Of a stretch of DNA of 53,365 bases, positions 41,400 through 50,864 are shown piece by piece. The stretch covers positions 1 through 53,365 of the forward strand of contig JAUWIB010000066.1 in the NCBI GenBank assembly GCA_030605565.1. Direction: 5' to 3'. Each line of letters opens with the position of its first letter. Position 1 is the stretch's first letter. The translations under genes were made by a program, and so were the position numbers. The notes beneath the pieces are model-generated. The model was not told the DNA's origin, made no database searches, and was given only the letters and a program-made list of their open reading frames with translations. Source of the stretch: a bacterium. GTDB lineage: Bacteria > Zixibacteria > MSB-5A5 > GN15 > FEB-12.

Positions 41400-43733
41400 G
41401 TGCGACTACTGCTGTTGATTATGGTATTCACGATAATTCAGCCTGTCCGGGCCGGTGTAATCACCGGGACGATACATGACCAGGAAAGCGGCGAGCCCCT
41501 GCCCAGCGCGACTGTCCGGGTGATGGGAACCGGACGTTCGATGCTTGCGAATGACCAGGGCCAGTACCGGCTCAGGTTGGAGCCTGGAACGTATCGGCTG
41601 AAATTCAGCCATGTGGCGCATTATTCGGAGCTTCGAGAGTTGCAGATTACCGCCTCGGATACTGTGCTTGATATACGCATGCGTCCGGCAATGATTGAAA
41701 TTCCCGGCACTAAGGTCTACAGTCGCGCCTTTGATCCAGCCCAGCGGATTATCCTGGAGGCGATCAAGCGCAAGAAGGAAATTCTCTCCAGGCTGCAAAG
41801 TTATGACTTCGACGCTTACACCAAATTGCTGGTGCGTGATACTTCCAAATCAGATTCCGAGAGTGTCGTGCTGATCACAGAAACACAAATGAAAGGCTTC
41901 TGGGAACAACCGGACAAGTACAAAGAAATAATCACCGCTCGCAAAGTCACGTCGAACATTGAGGCCGAGGGGACACTGGTCACCATCGGTGAAATACTGA
42001 ATTTCAATGCTAATCGTGTTGATATTGATCGTTACAGTGTTGTATCACCAACGGCGACGGATGCTCTTGACTACTACAACTACTACCTCATCGACACTGT
42101 CTTCATCGATGACCAGTTGATATTCCAACTCGAACTGGAGCCTAAGAACCAGATCGATCCGCTGTTTGTCGGCGCCATTGACATCGCTGATTCTTCATTC
42201 GAGGTAGTCGGGTTCGACGGTAGTTTCAGCGAAGGGTTTGAAACACCTTACATATCGGGCCTCAACTACCGTCAGCGCTGCGCCCAATTCGACAATGAAT
42301 ACTGGATGCCGGTCGAAATAGGGTTTGCCGTCGTCGTCGATCTGCCTATTCCCGGTTTTCCCATTTACTCGGTCGACTATGTCGCAGCACTACACAACTA
42401 CTCGTTCGAGGTCGATCATGATAACCGTACCTTCGATTACGTCCTGGAGGTCGATCCGAAGGCGGACGATATTGATTCAGCAACATGGTACGCCGGCCAG
42501 ATGGTTCCGCTGACCGCGCTGGAGCAGCGCGGCTACGAACGAATCGACTCGCTGGAAAACGCCCCGCGCCCGCTGGGCAAAAAGCTCAAGTCGGCGTTTG
42601 GGTGGCTCCTGCTGCACTCCGTATTCGATAAACGGTTCTTTCACTTTAATCGTGTCGAAGGCGCCTATCTCGGTTATGGCGGATACCAGGGCAACCTGAT
42701 ACCACGGAGCAGACTCAGCTACAAGACCGGCTATGCCTTTGATCGAAAGCGATGGCAGCATCATTATTGGCTGAGCTACCGTCTGTGGCAACGACGGCTT
42801 CTCGACATTAGTGTTGCATACATCGATGATATTGTGCCGGTGTCGAATATGATTACGGACTATTACAACCCTACCATCATGGCTCTGTTCAATAAGACCG
42901 ATCCGCTGGATTACTACCGAAGCCGCGGTCTGCACGTGGACACCAAAGCAAAACTTACCAACCGGATCGGGTTCACAATCGGTTACAACGACCACCGGCA
43001 TTACACCGAGGTTAACAACACACAGTACAGTTTTTTCCGTGACAGCAAGAAACACCGACCCAACCCTGGGATTCTTGAGGGAACTATGCGCTCCGGTTTT
43101 GTTCGAGTCGCCTACGATTCGCGACCGGTGGCCAAACTCAAGAACCAGGAAGTTAGATTCTCAGCGGTACCGATGACCCAACTGGAAGGGACCATCGGAT
43201 TCGCATCGCCTGACTTTATCGACAACGATTTTGATTTCGTGCAGTATTCTCTGGAACTGCGCCGTCGACAGCGCACTCTCGGTATGGGCTTGACGACCAT
43301 TCGTGCGGTAGTCGGCGGATCCGACCGATCGCTGCCACCCCAGAGATATTACACCATCGACTTTGGGGATGAGTTCTTCAGCAGTTCCATGAACTTCAAG
43401 ACGCTCGGCGAGACGAATTTCAAGGGCAGCCGCGCGGCTTTCATCTACGCCACGCACGATTTTGGGCGCTGGCTGTTTCGCCGCAGCAACCTGCCGCTGA
43501 TTCGGGATATTCCTTTTTCACTTAGCCTGTATGGTGGTGTCTTCTGGACCGATTTCGATGGACATGCTGTCCAGCCGGGCGACGAACTGGTGCGCATAGC
43601 GCCGAAGATGTACAGCGAACTCGGTTTCGGACTGGGACGGGTGCCGCCGTTGAACTTCAAACTGTTTTTCACTTGGCAGCTTTCCGATTACGATACGAAT
43701 CGCTTCACTTTCAGCCTGGGGAGTAGTTTCTGA
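41400..43733 (+). CDS. DUF5686-like outer-membrane protein with carboxypeptidase-regulatory domain
   Basis: 777 residues from a GTG at 41400 with AAGGAG six bases upstream; this gives a signal peptide (RLLLLIMVFTIIQPVRA), whereas an upstream in-frame start would bury it. Residues about 18-100 are a CarboxypepD_reg-like beta-sandwich (GVITGTIHDQESGEPLPSATVRVMGTGRSMLANDQGQYRLRL). The remainder is mostly alternating beta strands and ends in an aromatic residue (FSLGSSF), as outer-membrane barrels do. The whole order matches DUF5686 proteins of Bacteroidota-like bacteria, whose exact role is unknown. It has no TonB plug domain that I can see. It stands alone after gcvPB, 223 bases on. Confidence 0.75.
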   Translation: MRLLLLIMVFTIIQPVRAGVITGTIHDQESGEPLPSATVRVMGTGRSMLANDQGQYRLRLEPGTYRLKFSHVAHYSELRELQITASDTVLDIRMRPAMIEIPGTKVYSRAFDPAQRIILEAIKRKKEILSRLQSYDFDAYTKLLVRDTSKSDSESVVLITETQMKGFWEQPDKYKEIITARKVTSNIEAEGTLVTIGEILNFNANRVDIDRYSVVSPTATDALDYYNYYLIDTVFIDDQLIFQLELEPKNQIDPLFVGAIDIADSSFEVVGFDGSFSEGFETPYISGLNYRQRCAQFDNEYWMPVEIGFAVVVDLPIPGFPIYSVDYVAALHNYSFEVDHDNRTFDYVLEVDPKADDIDSATWYAGQMVPLTALEQRGYERIDSLENAPRPLGKKLKSAFGWLLLHSVFDKRFFHFNRVEGAYLGYGGYQGNLIPRSRLSYKTGYAFDRKRWQHHYWLSYRLWQRRLLDISVAYIDDIVPVSNMITDYYNPTIMALFNKTDPLDYYRSRGLHVDTKAKLTNRIGFTIGYNDHRHYTEVNNTQYSFFRDSKKHRPNPGILEGTMRSGFVRVAYDSRPVAKLKNQEVRFSAVPMTQLEGTIGFASPDFIDNDFDFVQYSLELRRRQRTLGMGLTTIRAVVGGSDRSLPPQRYYTIDFGDEFFSSSMNFKTLGETNFKGSRAAFIYATHDFGRWLFRRSNLPLIRDIPFSLSLYGGVFWTDFDGHAVQPGDELVRIAPKMYSELGFGLGRVPPLNFKLFFTWQLSDYDTNRFTFSLGSSF

Positions 43734-43897
43734 GTCATGAGTCAATTGTCGAAACCCGCCGCGGCGGACTCAAGAACCGACGGAACACGGCACTTGTGAG
43801 ACAACCCCTGAAGATTCGTCTGCCACAAGAACAAGGTTACCCAAGTCATGGTGAGCGCAGTCGAACCATGAGCGGAGTCGAAGGATGAGAACAACAC

Positions 43898-43937
43898 GCC
43901 GACCACACTGATACCTCATCCTGAGCGGAGTCGAAGG
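43898..43937. repeat. 40-bp direct repeat left of the lipoprotein gene
   Basis: GCCGACCACACTGATACCTC, then ATCCTGAGCGGAGTCGAAGG. It matches 44983-45022 with one base different and in the same orientation. The gene at 43996-44814 lies between the two copies. Confidence 0.85.
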
Positions 43938-43995
43938 GTGGCGTAAAGTGCGCGAGAAGCGCGAAGAAGTGGCTTGCCACTATCGGGATGGCATC

Positions 43996-44814
43996 CTACG
44001 GCCCACCGTCGCCATCGTACCAGTTGGTGTCGATATCAGGGGGGTCATAATTCCATAAGGAGTCAAGAGGTCCAAAGATAGTACCATCATCATATATGGT
44101 GAAATCATCCGGGCAGAGACCGTACCCCGGAACGACCATGCGCAAGGCCGGATGCGGCCGCGCCGCTGCCAGTTGATACGCGATCGCCTCGACCACCTCC
44201 CACATACGGCATTCAGTGCTGGTCGGAATCCGGTACAGTACGCAGCTTACTGACAACCTGATGGCGTAATCCAATACCAACCAGCCACCGATAGAATCGT
44301 TAAGTTGATTCAGCAGCGCTCGCTCGGCCTCGGGAGTTAGCGGCCCATAACCGCTTGTCTCATAACAGAAAGCCAGGTAGATGAGATTGGTGGCGCTGTA
44401 GTCCATGCGAATCAACAGGCTCAGAGTAGTATCCCTGAATAGCACCACACTGTCGAAAGTATCCGGACGGGTGTGATCCGTTTCGACCGTGATTGTATAG
44501 AGCCCCGCCGGCAATGTCAGATCGAAAGCGGATGAATCGTCCGTCTGAATAGCAGTGGTTGTACCCACTTCGTTAGTGAATCGCAGGTCCGCCAGTCGTC
44601 CGGTTTTGACGGAATATGGTAACGTATCCGAATAGGGATCCCTTTCCGGTTCGCCAAAGTCGCCGCAGATATAGGCCAGCAATTCGCCCGACACACGAAC
44701 ATCGGTATTGCTGTCGGTACTCCTGTCCGAAGAACAGCCAATGAAGGATACCAGGACGAGCAACGCAGCGGCCCAACTGCAAACATATCGAGATAGTGAT
44801 TGCGACTTATTCAT
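43996..44814 (-). CDS. Predicted lipoprotein of unknown function
   Basis: 272 residues. The N-terminus (AAALLVLVSFIGCSSDRSTDSNTD) has a lipobox with cysteine at about residue 27, followed by a Ser/Asp-rich linker, so it is probably anchored to a membrane. After this comes an Ig-like or carboxypeptidase-regulatory-like beta domain (VRSGELLAYICGDFG...TLPAGLYTITVETDHTRPDTFDSVVLFRDTTLSLLIRM, about 40-135). The rest has several Cys and no known motif. It is divergent or isolated from its neighbours and bracketed by 40-bp direct repeats, which may mark it as an accessory gene. Confidence 0.75.
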   Translation of the reverse strand: MNKSQSLSRYVCSWAAALLVLVSFIGCSSDRSTDSNTDVRVSGELLAYICGDFGEPERDPYSDTLPYSVKTGRLADLRFTNEVGTTTAIQTDDSSAFDLTLPAGLYTITVETDHTRPDTFDSVVLFRDTTLSLLIRMDYSATNLIYLAFCYETSGYGPLTPEAERALLNQLNDSIGGWLVLDYAIRLSVSCVLYRIPTSTECRMWEVVEAIAYQLAAARPHPALRMVVPGYGLCPDDFTIYDDGTIFGPLDSLWNYDPPDIDTNWYDGDGGP

Positions 44815-44947
44815 ACTTCGTAACCTCCTCTTGCTTGACTATTCTCAATATACGGTCACACCGGTATTTGTCAAACAGTTCATTAAGACCAATAGCTATA
44901 CCCTCTGTGGGTGGTGGACATCCTCGTCTACCGCCAACTCATGTACA

Positions 44948-44988
44948 GTCGGCGCACGTATGGTCGGTGCGCGAGGACATGCGCCGAC
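44948..44988. repeat. Inverted repeat upstream of the lipoprotein gene
   Basis: GTCGGCGCA (44948-44956) and TGCGCCGAC (44980-44988) are a perfect 9-bp inverted repeat separated by 23 bases. It overlaps the start of the 40-bp direct repeat. Confidence 0.7.
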
Positions 44989-45022
44989 CACACTGATACC
45001 TCACCCTGAGCGGAGTCGAAGG
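44983..45022. repeat. 40-bp direct repeat right of the lipoprotein gene
   Basis: Copy of 43898-43937 with one difference (CACCC for CATCC). The GAGCGGAGTCGAAGGATGAG element inside it also appears near 43870, 43921, 48744 and 48810 in whole or part. Confidence 0.85.
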
Positions 45023-45063
45023 ATGAGGACAATACACATTACCCTTGAACCTCAAGCTCACGG

Positions 45064-48000
45064 CTATATCTTACTCAACACCCCACGCAGGTAGTTCAGG
45101 CGGGTGTCGACGTTGATCGCACCCAGGTCTATCCCAACCTTGGCGCGTCCCGCCAGGTCGAACGACAGCGGACAGTCGGTGGCCTTTCGTAACGCTTCGA
45201 CCTCGGATCGTGTTAGTTGTCGACCTTCTTTGAATACCAGCCTGGCGCGTCCGGACTTTAGCCGCACCTTTTCGATCTCCAAAGCCGCCGCAGCTATCTT
45301 CACCGCAGTTGCTTCGATCAGGTTGACCGTCGACAGGGGCATCCGACCGAACCGATCCGTAACCTCATCGCGAATCTTCTCCACCTCGTCCAGCGTGTGG
45401 GCATCGGCCAAGCGGCGATAAACGTCAACCTTCTGATGCCGATCGGTGACGTAGGCGTCGCTGATGTGCAGTTCATAATCAAGTTCCAGTTTGGCTTCGG
45501 GCAAGGATTGTAGAGTGACACCTTTCAATTCGGCGATGGCTTCCTCCAACAGCCGGTTGTACATGTCGAAACCGATCTCTTCAATAAAGCCGGACTGTTT
45601 GGCGCCGAGGATCGTCCCGGCGCCGCGTATTTCAAGGTCACGCATGGCCAGAGCGAAGCCGCTGCCAAGATCCGAGTGCGCCTCGAGCGCGCGCAGACGT
45701 TTGACGGCGTCGGCTTTCAGTCGACGGATCGGTGGTGTCAAGAGATAGGCGTAGGCCCGGCGGGAACTGCGGCCGACCCGTCCGCGAATTTGGTATAACT
45801 GAGCCAGGCCAAACCGATCGGCGCGATTGATCAGGATGGTGTTGGCGCTGGGGATGTCCAGGCCGGATTCGATAATCGAAGTACACAACAGCACATCGTA
45901 GCGTCCCTGCATGAAAGCCAGCATGATCCCCTCTAATGACTTCTCGTGCATCTGTCCGTGCGCGATGGCGATCTCGGCCTGGGGCACGATCTTTTTGAGA
46001 TAGTTGTACATGGCGTCGATCGTCTGCACCCGGTTGTGCAGGAAAAAGACCTGTCCCCCGCGGTCGATCTCGCGCAGAATAGTTGTGGCGATAATGCCTG
46101 GGTCGAAATCAACGATCTCCGTGATGATCGGCAGACGGTCCTTGGGCGAGGTCGTAATCAAACTCATATCGCGAGCGCCCATCAGTGACATTTGCATGGT
46201 TCGCGGGATCGGCGTTGCCGTCATAGAAATAGTATCGACGGTGGCGCGCAATCGCCTGAGCTTCTCCTTGTGCCGCACGCCGAAGCGATGCTCTTCATCG
46301 ATAATCAGAAGTCCCAAGTCCTTGATAAACACATCCTTTGAGAACAACCGATGGGTGCCGATCACCAAATCGACCGTACCGTCGGCGAGACCATCCACCA
46401 CCTCGAGCTGTTCCTTGCGGCTGCGGAATCGTGAAAGCATCTCGATTTTGAGAGGGAACTCCTTGAGACGGTCGCTGAACGTCTGATAGTGCTGCTGCGC
46501 CAGAATAGTCGTCGGCACCAGCACCGCCACCTGTTTGCCACCTTCGATAGCTTTGAAAGCGGCGCGGACGGCCACCTCGGTCTTGCCGAAACCGACGTCA
46601 CCGCAAATCAGGCGATCCATCGGTTTGTCATCGGCCATGTCGTACTTGACATCGTTGATGGCTTTCTGCTGGTCGGGCGTCTCATCAAACACAAACGATG
46701 ACTCCAACTGCCGCAGCCAGACAGTGTCCTCCCCGAATGAGAAGCCGCTTTTCGCTTTTCGCTCGGCGTACAACTTAATGAGGTCGGCGGCCATGTCGGC
46801 GATCGCCTTCTTGGTCTTCTTCTTCAGCTTCTCCCAGCCGGGACCGCCCAAGCGGGTTAACTGCGGGGAGCTATCCTTGCCGGAGTACTTGGATACCCGG
46901 TTGAATTCTTCGATGGGCACATACAGCCGATCCTTCTCGGCGTATTGGAGGGTGAGACAGTCGCGGTTTCGGCCGTCCACCAGCAGCGCCTCCAATCCGC
47001 GGTAACACGCGACGCCGTGGTCGGTATGCACGACATAGTCACCGACACCGAGGTTGGAATAATCCTGAATCGCCATGCCCTCTTTGAACTTCTTGCGGTG
47101 GACGCGGCGATGATAGCGACCGAAAATCTCGTGATCGGTCAACAGGCCGAACCGACCGGCGGGACAGACGAAACCGCCCTTGAGGTTAGCTACCTCCAGA
47201 GGCGGAGGTATCTCCAGCGACATGCGTTCCATGATCAGATCGCGCAGCCGCGACTTCTGGCCTTCGGTAGCGGTGGCAATCAGGTAGCTCAGCCCTTGCG
47301 ATTCGAATTCGCGGATGGTTTTCTCCAGCAAATCGAGCCGCGACCCCAAGGATGGATGAGGTTTGCACGCGAAATCGATGATACCCGCACGTCCACCCCG
47401 AAACGGCACTTGATCGATGCAGAGACGTTCATCAATGGCAGCGAAGAGGTTACTGACCGGCTGGTAGTACTGCTCCGGCGTCGGCAGACTGGAGAGGCGA
47501 CCTCGCAACCGTTCGTGCAACAGGGTTGCCTCATTCATAACAGCAGCAGCTTCGGCTCTCAGCGCGCCCTGTCCCTGCATGAAAACGATTCCGCGTTGAT
47601 CGATGAAATCCAGCAGGCGGCCCTGCTTCAGTCCAAAGAGAATGGACAGCCATTCCAGTCCCGGAAGTTCCGGGTCGTTCAAGTAGCGGGCGCGGATGAA
47701 ATCGGCGTCATCAGCGGGAAGAATTTCCAGATAGCTCTCTAAGGATTCCTGTGTTATAGGTATCTCCCGTTTGGGCAACAATCGAACTTCATCCCTTCGG
47801 CACAGCGTGCGCTGGGTGGCAACATCGAATTCACGAATCGTCTCGATCTCATCGCCGAACAATTCGACCCGCACGGGCGCGTCGGAATCGGGCGTGAAAA
47901 AATCGATCAGTCCGCCGCGCACAGCCAAATCGCCGACTTCCTCCACTACCGGGACACGTCGATACCCCAGCCGGATCAATCGCGTCACCAACTCGTCCAG

Positions 48001-48510
48001 GTCAACTTCCCCGCCGGCCTTGAGACTGATCATGCTCTCGGTGAGATTGTCGCGCGTGATGGTCGGCTCCATGAGCGCTCTGATTGAACATACCACCACC
48101 GGCATCCGACCTTCCAGTAACCCGGCCAACGTGGAAATCCGACGACCCATAATCTCCCCCACCGGGGCGCGAAAATCGTACGGCAATATCTGACGCGAGG
48201 GAAAATGCCCGACACGACCGCTCCCCATGAGAAAGTGCAAGTCTTCGTAGAGATCGTTGGCTTTCTCCGCATCGGAAGCCACCACCAGAATCGGCCGTTG
48301 CAATCCATCTGCTAAGGAGTGGATTAGACATGACGCCGCTGAACCGACCAAACCGGTAACGGTAGGGGAGGATGAGTCTTCAATCGCCGCCAGCAGTTTG
48401 TGAAATGGTGCATAGGCCCGAAATTGCTCCAGGACTCTCGGCAGGGCGCGCGTTGTTTCAGCCGTGGGTGTTTTGGTATCCAGTGCGTCACATCCTTTCA
48501 GACAGCACAA
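45064..48510 (-). CDS. mfd: Transcription-repair coupling factor
   Basis: 1148 residues, the full Mfd length. Mfd pushes RNA polymerase stalled at DNA damage off the template and recruits UvrA. The N-terminal UvrB-like damage-recognition region is followed by the RNA-polymerase-binding domain (VGDYVVHTDHGVACYRGL, about 490-510), then the translocase with Walker A (CGDVGFGKTEVAVRAAFKA), DEEH box (LLIIDEEHRFGVRHKEKL), SMTATPIPRT and QIRGRVGRSSRRAYAYLL, and the C-terminal autoinhibitory domain. The start is uncertain: TTG at 48510, or a CTG nine codons later with AAAGGA nine bases upstream. It is monocistronic. Confidence 0.96.
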   Translation of the reverse strand: MCCLKGCDALDTKTPTAETTRALPRVLEQFRAYAPFHKLLAAIEDSSSPTVTGLVGSAASCLIHSLADGLQRPILVVASDAEKANDLYEDLHFLMGSGRVGHFPSRQILPYDFRAPVGEIMGRRISTLAGLLEGRMPVVVCSIRALMEPTITRDNLTESMISLKAGGEVDLDELVTRLIRLGYRRVPVVEEVGDLAVRGGLIDFFTPDSDAPVRVELFGDEIETIREFDVATQRTLCRRDEVRLLPKREIPITQESLESYLEILPADDADFIRARYLNDPELPGLEWLSILFGLKQGRLLDFIDQRGIVFMQGQGALRAEAAAVMNEATLLHERLRGRLSSLPTPEQYYQPVSNLFAAIDERLCIDQVPFRGGRAGIIDFACKPHPSLGSRLDLLEKTIREFESQGLSYLIATATEGQKSRLRDLIMERMSLEIPPPLEVANLKGGFVCPAGRFGLLTDHEIFGRYHRRVHRKKFKEGMAIQDYSNLGVGDYVVHTDHGVACYRGLEALLVDGRNRDCLTLQYAEKDRLYVPIEEFNRVSKYSGKDSSPQLTRLGGPGWEKLKKKTKKAIADMAADLIKLYAERKAKSGFSFGEDTVWLRQLESSFVFDETPDQQKAINDVKYDMADDKPMDRLICGDVGFGKTEVAVRAAFKAIEGGKQVAVLVPTTILAQQHYQTFSDRLKEFPLKIEMLSRFRSRKEQLEVVDGLADGTVDLVIGTHRLFSKDVFIKDLGLLIIDEEHRFGVRHKEKLRRLRATVDTISMTATPIPRTMQMSLMGARDMSLITTSPKDRLPIITEIVDFDPGIIATTILREIDRGGQVFFLHNRVQTIDAMYNYLKKIVPQAEIAIAHGQMHEKSLEGIMLAFMQGRYDVLLCTSIIESGLDIPSANTILINRADRFGLAQLYQIRGRVGRSSRRAYAYLLTPPIRRLKADAVKRLRALEAHSDLGSGFALAMRDLEIRGAGTILGAKQSGFIEEIGFDMYNRLLEEAIAELKGVTLQSLPEAKLELDYELHISDAYVTDRHQKVDVYRRLADAHTLDEVEKIRDEVTDRFGRMPLSTVNLIEATAVKIAAAALEIEKVRLKSGRARLVFKEGRQLTRSEVEALRKATDCPLSFDLAGRAKVGIDLGAINVDTRLNYLRGVLSKI

Positions 48511-48881
48511 AAGCCCCGGATCGATTTTGACCGGGGTGTCTCTTTTCTTTTTCTATCGTCTAATATAGGGGAAAGTTCACGAGACGCCAGTTTTTTGACA
48601 CAGGCAAGCCTGTCTTTCGCGCTTCGCGCGCCGCAACGACGATTCCAGGACGTTCGATATGACAAGATGCCACCCGAACAAGGGGCAGATGTGGACATCT
48701 GCCGGGCACATGAAATACGGACACCTCACCCTGAATGAAAAGGGGTGAGCGGAGTCAAAGAAGGAGCAAGTCTGTCTTTCACGCTTCGCACGCACCGCAA
48801 ACTTTATCCTGAGCGGAGTCGAAGGATAGGCTGAGTTGGATGCCCGCCTGCGCGCGCATGACATTGTGATGGAGTATGTAC
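48511..48881. other. Non-coding stretch with repeated segments between mfd and motB
   Basis: No gene. GCAAGCCTGTCTTTCGCGCTTCGC (about 48602-48625) is repeated as GCAAGTCTGTCTTTCACGCTTCGC (about 48767-48790). The GAGCGGAGTC(G/A)AAG element occurs twice (about 48748 and 48811). CCCCGG...CCGGGG just upstream of mfd (about 48514-48537) forms a hairpin. Confidence 0.6.
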
Positions 48882-49742
48882 CTACCCCTCTGCTTCGATT
48901 TCGGCTAACAGGTCGCTGCCGACTTCAAGCTGGTCGTAGGCTATTTCCGTGGAGCGGTAAAGCACCAGGAGAGTGACTCGGCGGTTGCGGGCATCGTTGG
49001 GATTGTGCATAATCATCGGGAAGCGATCGGCATAGCCGCGCACTTCTCGAATCTGGTCCTGGCCGAGTCCGGAGACCGCCATCAACTCACGGGCGGAGTT
49101 GGCTCGGTCGGCCGACAACTCCCAGTTGGTGTAAATCTTGTCGCCCCCATATTGAGCATCAGTGTGACCTTCGATCACTATCCGATTGTCAAGTTCACCC
49201 AACTCGCGGGCAATCGTGATCAGGATGACGGCGCTCTTCTGAAGCAGTTTGGCTGAGCCGGGCTCGAAGAAGGCCGGCGAGTTCTCCGATTCGTTTAGAA
49301 TTATTCGCAGCCCTTCCGAGGTCATTTGCATCTTGACGTTTTTCTTGAGACGCTTGAATGCTTCCTGCTTGTTGAGTTCATCGATTATTTTCTTAGCCGC
49401 CTTTTTCATCTGCTTGCGCTCGACATCGGTGGGGCCCTTGTCGCTCTCCGGTTTCCTGGCCTTCAAGCCGACATCGGAAGAGACCACGGGAATGACTGAA
49501 CTCGAGCCTTTCAAGATGCCGGACGAACCCGCCCTTTGGAACTTGCCGGGATCACGGAAGTAGCCACCGACCGCCTCGCGCACCTCCGGTTTCTGTCCGA
49601 CCAGCCACATAACCAGGAAAAAGGCCATCATGGCCGTCATAAAATCCGCGAGAGCAACCTTCCAGGCGCCGCCATGGTGAGCGGCGTGGCCGCCCTTGAT
49701 CCTCTTTATTATTATAGGTTGCTGTTCGTTGCCATCGGCCAT
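48882..49742 (-). CDS. motB: MotB/OmpA-family motor stator protein
   Basis: 286 residues. One N-terminal membrane helix (about 27-48, WKVALADFMTAMMAFFLVMWLVG) carries the stator's proton-binding aspartate D33. After a linker rich in charged residues (about 55-130) is an OmpA-like peptidoglycan-binding domain (about 160-275, VIEGHTDAQYGG ... WELSADRANSARELMAVSGL ... NDARNRRVTLLVL). Together with MotA it forms the ion channel that drives flagellar or related rotation. It starts 6 bases after motA. No flagellar or gliding genes are in the window, so the machine it serves is unknown. Confidence 0.92.
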   Translation of the reverse strand: MADGNEQQPIIIKRIKGGHAAHHGGAWKVALADFMTAMMAFFLVMWLVGQKPEVREAVGGYFRDPGKFQRAGSSGILKGSSSVIPVVSSDVGLKARKPESDKGPTDVERKQMKKAAKKIIDELNKQEAFKRLKKNVKMQMTSEGLRIILNESENSPAFFEPGSAKLLQKSAVILITIARELGELDNRIVIEGHTDAQYGGDKIYTNWELSADRANSARELMAVSGLGQDQIREVRGYADRFPMIMHNPNDARNRRVTLLVLYRSTEIAYDQLEVGSDLLAEIEAEG

Positions 49743-49748
49743 TCGAAC

Positions 49749-50606
49749 TTACCTTCTCTTGGCTTCGTTGCAGGCCGCTTCAAGTTCCAGGAAGCCGGGG
49801 CGCACGATCTCAAAAAGCGACCGTCTTGCAAACTCAACCGCTATAACGCCGGCGACACCTTTGTTGAAGGCCAGGAGACCATGTTTGATACAGGTGATGT
49901 ACTGCCTATTCTCATTCACGCGGTGCTTGAGACTGACAGCGAGAGGACCCACGAAACCATAGCAGGAAAGAATGCCGAGAAAGGTGCCGACCAGGGCGGA
50001 CGCTACACTATTACCGATTTCGGCCGGCGGGCCGTCGATTTTCGCCATAGTGATCACGATACCCAGCACTGCCGCCACGATCCCCAGCCCCGGCAGCGAG
50101 TCGGCGGTAGTATTCAGCGCTGTTGGCGGCTCCATCTCGGCTTCATGCATGGCTTCAATGTCGGAATCCATCAGGTCTTCCAGATCGTGTGGCTGGACCG
50201 CGCCTGAGATGATGACGCGCATGGTATCGGCAAAAAACGCCATGGCTGCGTGGTTCTTCAGGAATTTCGGGTAGCGTTGGAAGATTTCGCTCTCGTCGGG
50301 ATGTTCGACGTGGTTCTCCAACCCAACCAGACCATCGCGGCGGGCCACGTTGAATACCTCAAACATCATCACGAGAACATCAAGGTAATCTTTCTTTGCA
50401 AAGCCTCCCCCGAAGAGGCCGGTGAGCTGGTTTATCAGCCCCTTCAGCACTGCCGTGGGGGTTGCAATAATCAGGGCGCCCAGGGCTGCCCCGCCGATAA
50501 TGAGGACTTCGTTGGGCTGATTGAGGGCCATCGGCTGGCCGCCGTGCCACATGAAACCACCCAGGACCGAACCGATAACAATTATAGCGCCGAGAATTGC
50601 AAGCAT
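49749..50606 (-). CDS. motA: MotA/stator ion-channel protein
   Basis: 285 residues with four membrane helices: two near the N-terminus (about 1-20 and 32-50) and two near residues 170-230 (PGLGIVAAVLGIVITMA and VASALVGTFLGILSCYGFVGPLA). The cytoplasmic loop (about 70-165) with RRDGLVGLE and the LNTTADSLPGLGIVAAVLG segment are typical of the E. coli-type MotA. The protein would pair with MotB just downstream. The ATG at 50606 has AGAG about six bases before it. Confidence 0.94.
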   Translation of the reverse strand: MLAILGAIIVIGSVLGGFMWHGGQPMALNQPNEVLIIGGAALGALIIATPTAVLKGLINQLTGLFGGGFAKKDYLDVLVMMFEVFNVARRDGLVGLENHVEHPDESEIFQRYPKFLKNHAAMAFFADTMRVIISGAVQPHDLEDLMDSDIEAMHEAEMEPPTALNTTADSLPGLGIVAAVLGIVITMAKIDGPPAEIGNSVASALVGTFLGILSCYGFVGPLAVSLKHRVNENRQYITCIKHGLLAFNKGVAGVIAVEFARRSLFEIVRPGFLELEAACNEAKRR

Positions 50607-50788
50607 ACCATAAATCTCTGTTGGACGTTAGTTCTCCATTCTCAGCCGCATCAAACGGCCATTATTCTATGTTTCGACACATGTGGCCGATTCTGAACGG
50701 CTGGAACGAGGGCTGAGACTGCTTTTTTGTCGGTTCACCTCTGTAAACAGCAGGCTCGGAGTAACGGATCAGCCGTCGACAAAAAAAC

Positions 50789-50817
50789 TTGCCGGTTTTG
50801 GTGTCGCCCTGTAATTT
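50789..50817 (+). promoter_or_regulatory. Candidate promoter for the Na+/H+ antiporter gene
   Basis: TTGCCG (50789-50794), 17-base spacer, TAATTT (50812-50817), about 48 bases before the GTG start at 50865. Confidence 0.45.
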
Positions 50818-50864
50818 GCCGCGAGCATTGAACATAGGAACGATTATTCGACTACGGAGGAAAC

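Noticed and set aside
43898-45022. CRISPR array from the repeated 40-bp units
   Set aside because: There are only two copies about 1.1 kb apart with a gene between them, no spacer-sized intervals and no cas genes.
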